A stretch of DNA of 37,874 nt, from NCBI GenBank assembly GCA_947175175.1, contig CAMWLV010000021.1, positions 1 to 37,874 on the forward strand, given 5' to 3'. Position 1 is the first letter of the stretch. Each line of letters opens with the position of its first letter. The DNA is from an uncultured Lachnospiraceae bacterium (GTDB lineage Bacteria > Bacillota > Clostridia > Lachnospirales > Lachnospiraceae). Both the position numbers and the translations under genes were made by a program. A model generated the notes under the pieces. The model saw nothing but the letters and a program-made list of their open reading frames with translations. It did no database searches and was not told where the DNA came from. This document shows positions 34,297-37,874 of the stretch, one piece after another.

Positions 34297-35541
34297 ATGG
34301 GTTCAACTATAATAGAAAAAATCGTGAGAAACAATGTCGGAAAAGACGTTCGTCCCGGTGAGATCGTGACCGTCAATGTCGACCGTGTGATGATACATGA
34401 CATCTTTATCCCCTTTGTGGCATCGAAATTCGAGGAGATGGGATTTTCAAAGCTCTGGGACGCGGATAAAGTTGTGTTGATCTATGACCATTTAGTGCCA
34501 GCAAGTCAGGTTGACGACACCAGACACTTTCGTATCGGCAATGAGTTCGCGGAAAAGTATGGCATGACAAATATCCACCGCTCCGACGGAATTTGCCATC
34601 AGCTGATGACAGAGGCAGGCTATGTAAAGCCGGGAAATATTGTGTTTGGCACGGACAGCCACACGACGACTTATGGCTGTGTTGGTGCATTTTCATCGGG
34701 CATCGGCTACACAGAAATGGCAAGCATACTCGGTACTGGTACACTCTGGATCCGCGTGCCGGAGACGATCAAGGTAAACATTACAGGGAAACTGCCTGAA
34801 AATGTTATGGCAAAAGATATTATATTGAAACTGATCGGTGATCTTGGTGCAGATGGCGCTACCTATAAAGCGCTGGAGTTCACAGGTGATACTGTTGAAA
34901 ATATGACAGTCGCGTCAAGAATGTCTATGTCGAACATGGCAATTGAGGCAGGGGCGAAGTGTGCACTCTTTACACCGGACGAAAAGACCGCAGAATACTG
35001 CGGAATAACACTTACAGATAAGGAAAGAGACCTGGTCGGAGATGCAGATGCACAATACTGTCAGGTGATTGAATACAAGGCAGAGGATTTTGTACCAGTG
35101 ATGGCATGTCCTTCCAATGTCGATAATGTAAAACCTGTTTCAGAGCTTGTAGGAAAGGAAATTGATCAGGTATTTATCGGTTCCTGCACAAACGGAAGGC
35201 TCGAGGATTTAATGGCAGCAGCAGAGGTGCTGAAAGGAAAGCACGTAGCGCCTTTTGTGAAGCTCATTGTCACACCGGCGAGCCGCAAGATATATAGGGA
35301 AGCAGATGCCAATGGTACACTGGCAGTCCTGGCAGCGGCAGGCGCGGTCATCACGCACCCCAGCTGTGGTTTGTGTTGTGGCAGGACTGGCGGCATTCTG
35401 ACCGATGGAGAGACCGTCATCGCGACGAACAACAGAAACTTCCTCGGACGTATGGGGACTTCCAAAGTGAATATTTATCTGGCGTCCCCCAGATCGGCAG
35501 CAGCATGTGCAATAGCAGGTAAGATCGCCGCTTTGGATTAA
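34297..35541 (+). CDS. Aconitase-family dehydratase large subunit (leuC-like), pair 2
   Basis: A 414-residue subunit closer to the canonical pattern than pair 1. Landmarks are DHLVPASQVDDTRHF, GTDSHTTTYGCVGAFSSGIG, GSCTNGRLED (Cys297), and HPSCGLCCGRTGG with Cys357 and Cys360 as the other cluster ligands, then NRNFLGRMG and YLASPRSAAA. It is a 4Fe-4S hydro-lyase; candidates are isopropylmalate, citramalate, homoaconitate or 2,3-dimethylmalate type substrates. No leuA or leuB lies in the window. The start follows TTAGGAGAATAG. It is the last gene of the operon and is followed by a terminator. Confidence 0.88.
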   Translation: MGSTIIEKIVRNNVGKDVRPGEIVTVNVDRVMIHDIFIPFVASKFEEMGFSKLWDADKVVLIYDHLVPASQVDDTRHFRIGNEFAEKYGMTNIHRSDGICHQLMTEAGYVKPGNIVFGTDSHTTTYGCVGAFSSGIGYTEMASILGTGTLWIRVPETIKVNITGKLPENVMAKDIILKLIGDLGADGATYKALEFTGDTVENMTVASRMSMSNMAIEAGAKCALFTPDEKTAEYCGITLTDKERDLVGDADAQYCQVIEYKAEDFVPVMACPSNVDNVKPVSELVGKEIDQVFIGSCTNGRLEDLMAAAEVLKGKHVAPFVKLIVTPASRKIYREADANGTLAVLAAAGAVITHPSCGLCCGRTGGILTDGETVIATNNRNFLGRMGTSKVNIYLASPRSAAACAIAGKIAALD

Positions 35542-35572
35542 CCGTCCAATGACAAAATGAAAAAAATAGGAT

Positions 35573-35618
35573 ATCCTCTAATTGATACAATGATAAAAGT
35601 ATCGATTAGAGGATTTTT
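35573..35618 (+). terminator. Intrinsic terminator between the dehydratase operon and the AAA+ gene
   Basis: ATCCTCTAATTGATAC (35573-35588) pairs with GTATCGATTAGAGGAT (35599-35614), 15 of 16 with one wobble, and is followed by TTTTAT. It ends 18 bp before the AAA+ gene start, so it could also act as an attenuator for that gene. Confidence 0.85.
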
Positions 35619-35635
35619 ATGTGAGGAGGAAGGAT

Positions 35636-36742
35636 ATGAAAGCGATCAAGATCGGAACCAAAATTGAAATCTACAATGACACAGTGATGACCTACAATGA
35701 ACTGCCCGCCAGATCATATATTGTAAGGTTTGAGAAAATGGCAGGTTTTTATCTGGATGAGTACACAGATATTCAGGTGAAGGAGGACAAGATCTATGGG
35801 GAACATATGAAAAAGGTACAGAAAGTTCTGCGGACATATGAGAAGTTTGAGAGAAATCTGGGAGTGATTTTAAGCGGGTGTAAAGGAATCGGAAAGTCAA
35901 TGTTTGCAAAGCTCTTGTCGGTAGAAGCCATAAAAGGCAATATTCCGATTATTGTAGTAGACCAGTATATTCCAGGAATCGCATCGTATCTTGAGACGAT
36001 CGACCAGAGTGTCATGGTGCTTTTTGACGAGTTTGACAAGACCTTTTGCGATGTCAAGCCATCGGAGGGAGAGGTTGAGCCACAGGCGGCACTGCTTAGT
36101 TTGTTTGACGGGATATCGCAGGGGAAGAAGCTGTTTGTCATCACCTGCAATGATATTCGCAAACTCAATGATTTCTTTGTAAATCGTCCTGGGCGGTTTC
36201 ATTATCATTTCCGGTTTGAATATCCTTCGGCAGATGAGATCAGGACATATCTCCATGACAAACTGGGAAAAGTACATTATCACGAGATTGAACCAATTAT
36301 CGCGTTTTCTAGAAAGGTAGATCTCAATTATGACTGCCTCAGGGCGATTGCGTTCGAAGTCAATAGCGGGGAAAGTTTTCATAGTGCGATCAAAGATTTG
36401 AATATCATCAACCTGGCACAGGAACATTATGATTTTACCATCTGTTTTGAGAATGCTTCTCCAATGTATGTCAGGAACAGAAATATTGATTTCTTTAACA
36501 ACGAGGAAATCAGTATCTGTTTTGCTGAGGATGACTACAACGAAATCCTGACAGTGGGCTTTTGGATAGAGGACGGTGAGTATAATGTAAAAAACAACTG
36601 TGTGGTGATCGCAGCTGAGAAGCTGAGAATTACATACGATGAAGATTATGACGAAGAGCAGGTCAGAAAGATCAAGGGACTGACCATAGACCATCTGGAA
36701 ATCCAGAAAGTGCGGGAGAAAAACCTGCATTATGCAGTGTAG
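35636..36742 (+). CDS. AAA+ ATPase of unknown function
   Basis: A 368-residue cytoplasmic protein. The N-terminal ~75 residues are an unfamiliar domain. The AAA+ core has Walker A GCKGIGKS (81-88), Walker B VLFDEFDK with Asp131/Glu132, a sensor-1 Asn (VITCNDI), and the Arg-finger-like NRPGRFHYHF. After it come a helical lid and a C-terminal acidic domain (DEDYDEEQVRK). The style is like the stand-alone AAA ATPases found in phages and plasmids, with some BCS1-like features, but no partner is next to it. The start follows GAGGAGGAAGG at 6 bp. It lies directly behind a terminator, so its own promoter is not obvious. Confidence 0.8.
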   Translation: MKAIKIGTKIEIYNDTVMTYNELPARSYIVRFEKMAGFYLDEYTDIQVKEDKIYGEHMKKVQKVLRTYEKFERNLGVILSGCKGIGKSMFAKLLSVEAIKGNIPIIVVDQYIPGIASYLETIDQSVMVLFDEFDKTFCDVKPSEGEVEPQAALLSLFDGISQGKKLFVITCNDIRKLNDFFVNRPGRFHYHFRFEYPSADEIRTYLHDKLGKVHYHEIEPIIAFSRKVDLNYDCLRAIAFEVNSGESFHSAIKDLNIINLAQEHYDFTICFENASPMYVRNRNIDFFNNEEISICFAEDDYNEILTVGFWIEDGEYNVKNNCVVIAAEKLRITYDEDYDEEQVRKIKGLTIDHLEIQKVREKNLHYAV

Positions 36743-36767
36743 GCATTTGGGTCTGCACTGCATAATG
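36728..36767. terminator. 12-bp inverted repeat between convergent genes
   Basis: CATTATGCAGTG (36728-36739) and CACTGCATAATG (36756-36767) are exact complements around a 16-base loop. The left arm overlaps the end of the AAA+ gene, and the phosphatase gene ends 3 bp after the right arm. There is no T-tract, so its role as a terminator is uncertain. Confidence 0.5.
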
Positions 36768-36770
36768 TCA

Positions 36771-37241
36771 TCAGAGTCTATCCCGGTCATTCTCAAGAAT
36801 ATGTTTGAGGAGTCCGCTGCAGCCTTCGGTTACATCTGCATAAGTCACATCAAAATCCCCTGTGTACCATGGATCAGCGACATCTCTGCCAGAACCTGCG
36901 AAAGTCAGAAGCTTATAAATCTTGCCATCATTGTCACCACCTGCGATGCGTGTCATGTTTCTGATGTTGGCGGTATCCATGCCAATCAGATAATCATATT
37001 GGACGTAATCCTGTGCGGTCATCTGTACTGCGTGGTGTGGTATTAGTGGAATCCTGACCTCGCGCAGTTTGCCAACCGTGCCATAGTGGGGAGGATTGCC
37101 AATCTCTTCCCGGCTGGTGGCAGCGGAGTTGATATAGAATGATTTTTCCAGTTTTTGTTGTTTTACTAGGTATGTCATGACGCTTTCCGCCATCGTGCTG
37201 CGGCAGATGTTGCCGTGGCAGACGAATAGAATTTTTATCAT
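36771..37241 (-). CDS. Low-molecular-weight protein-tyrosine phosphatase
   Basis: A 156-residue phosphatase with the CX5R signature at its start: CHGNICRS with Cys8 as nucleophile and Arg14 as phosphate-binding residue. The general-acid loop DPWYTGDF lies at ~120-130, as in the family. It removes phosphate from tyrosine (or arginine) residues. The start at 37241 places the signature at the expected position; an ATG at 37262 would overlap the ribosome binding site GGAGGAA. It follows the XRE regulator gene by 17 bp on the same strand, so the two are probably co-transcribed. Targets are unknown. Confidence 0.92.
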   Translation of the reverse strand: MIKILFVCHGNICRSTMAESVMTYLVKQQKLEKSFYINSAATSREEIGNPPHYGTVGKLREVRIPLIPHHAVQMTAQDYVQYDYLIGMDTANIRNMTRIAGGDNDGKIYKLLTFAGSGRDVADPWYTGDFDVTYADVTEGCSGLLKHILENDRDRL

Positions 37242-37258
37242 AGCAACACATTCCTCCT

Positions 37259-37603
37259 TCATTTAGGGCTTTCGCTCAAAAAACAAATCAATTCCAAGAC
37301 ATGTTTCTTTTTTGCATCGGACAATTCAAAGTACTTTACCAATGCACTGCGCAGTTCCGAGTCATTTTCAATCCTGGAATTCAGACAGCGTTTCTTGTCT
37401 GTGTGCTGATTCGTCTCTCCAGTCATCAGATAATCCAGGCTGATGTTAAAATAATCGGCTATTTTTTGTAATTTTTGAGAATTTGGTGTGCTTTTTTCCA
37501 GTTTGCTGACATATCCACGGCCAAATCCGCAGTCTGACTCGAGCTTGTTCATGGAAACGCCATTTTTCTCGCACAATTCTTTAATCCTGTCTCTCAATGT
37601 CAT
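37259..37603 (-). CDS. XRE-family helix-turn-helix regulator
   Basis: A 114-residue DNA-binding protein. Residues ~5-60 form a Cro/CI-type helix-turn-helix: LRDRIKELCEKNGVSMNKLE, then YVSKLEKSTPNSQKLQKIADYF and SLDYLMTGE. A helical C-terminal tail follows (~75-114) and probably dimerises. The ATG at 37603 is chosen over an in-frame TTG at 37642 because it begins at the normal XRE N-terminus, with GGAG 11 bases upstream. It is the first gene of a two-gene unit with the phosphatase. It may control itself from the region after 37604. Its target genes cannot be named. Confidence 0.88.
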   Translation of the reverse strand: MTLRDRIKELCEKNGVSMNKLESDCGFGRGYVSKLEKSTPNSQKLQKIADYFNISLDYLMTGETNQHTDKKRCLNSRIENDSELRSALVKYFELSDAKKKHVLELICFLSESPK

Positions 37604-37874
37604 TTCACAATTTACTCCATTCTGTTTGTGTTCACTCTCCAATAAAAGTAGTGGGATTACTTACCAAAACCAAGGTTTTTACAGTACAAATTCATTATGG
37701 ACAGAAAAACGTCCAAATATTTGAGTGCGAACAGAAACCTATTCTGAAAAAATCGCAAAAATAAATGCTGATATTCTGAGAACATCGCGTATAATGTAAG
37801 TATAGTTCCGAAAAAATCGCCACCTGTGCGGTTGGAATATAGTTTAGGTTGACAATGAAAAATAAGTATTCATA
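37604..37874. other. Divergent intergenic region at the window end
   Basis: The region holds the (unresolved) XRE promoter on the minus strand and a likely plus-strand promoter for a gene beyond the window: TATAAT at 37790-37795 with CTGATA 16 bases upstream (37768-37773). Two direct copies of GAAAAAATCGC (37746-37756 and 37810-37820) flank that -10 box, and GGAC/GTCC arms around AGAAAAAC (37697-37712) make a small inverted repeat; both could be operators. No complete gene is visible. Confidence 0.45.

Noticed and set aside
31945-35541. Straightforward annotation as leuDC leucine biosynthesis genes
   Set aside because: Two non-identical pairs, altered substrate loops and no leuA/leuB nearby make the substrate uncertain, so gene symbols were withheld.
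25544-37861. 18 of 19 base match between TTTAGGTTAACAATGAAAA (25544) and TTTAGGTTGACAATGAAAA (37843)
   Set aside because: The match is short and AT-rich, with no similarity in the flanks; chance similarity is hard to exclude. It may be worth including in a genome-wide repeat search.

Overview
The window looks like chromosomal DNA from a motile, anaerobic Firmicute of the class Clostridia, most likely a Lachnospiraceae (Roseburia/Butyrivibrio-like). The grounds are moderate GC, strong GGAGG ribosome binding sites, the glycolysis/RNA-decay block gpmI-eno-secG-rnr-smpB, a chemoreceptor, a diguanylate cyclase, a FliD-like protein and three sites resembling SigD (flagellar sigma factor) promoters. 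The genus cannot be fixed from the sequence alone. No tRNA, rRNA, CRISPR array or intact insertion sequence was seen.

Layout. 0.2-2.5 kb: a ribbon-helix-helix regulator and three coiled-coil or unknown proteins in one transcription unit. 2.5-2.9 kb: a non-coding stretch packed with inverted repeats (a 168-bp MITE-like hairpin, a 26-bp perfect palindrome and further hairpins). 3.0-5.4 kb: a flotillin and a FliD-like protein with a SigD-like promoter. 5.5-7.2 kb (minus): a membrane diguanylate cyclase. 7.4-11.9 kb: a degenerate PaaK-like adenylate-forming protein, a lipoprotein solute-binding protein without an ABC permease, and a chemoreceptor; these may form one sensing module. 12-15.2 kb: thiamine pyrophosphokinase, a CmpB-like membrane protein, a serine hydrolase and a small coiled-coil protein. 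15.2-19.1 kb (minus): a heterodimeric ABC exporter behind a 28-codon leader peptide and an intrinsic terminator, an arrangement like the ribosome-mediated attenuator of B. subtilis bmrBCD. 19.2-21.7 kb: a beta-CASP metallo-beta-lactamase protein with a duplicated C-terminal extension. 21.9-28.6 kb: gpmI, eno, a candidate small RNA, secG, rnr, smpB. 28.8-31.8 kb (minus): four genes of unknown or uncertain role, including a CbiT-like methyltransferase with a degenerate motif. 31.9-35.5 kb: two consecutive small-plus-large subunit pairs of the aconitase/isopropylmalate-isomerase family. 35.6-37.6 kb: an AAA+ ATPase, then (minus) an XRE regulator and a low-molecular-weight tyrosine phosphatase.

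The most unusual feature is a ~67-bp repeat found five times at four loci (12021, 14916, tandem at 23720/23785, 32413). Each locus has it in the same orientation as, and ending directly at, a start codon. It encodes two RNA hairpins followed by an AAGGGG Shine-Dalgarno-like motif, so it behaves like a portable 5'-UTR cassette placed before functionally unrelated genes (thiN, a coiled-coil gene, eno, a leuC paralog). Sequence changes in hairpin 2 keep the pairing through G-U wobbles, and changes around hairpin 1 fall almost entirely in its loop. This is the best candidate for an undescribed regulatory system in the window.

All functional assignments rest on reading motifs and context by eye; no database search was run.
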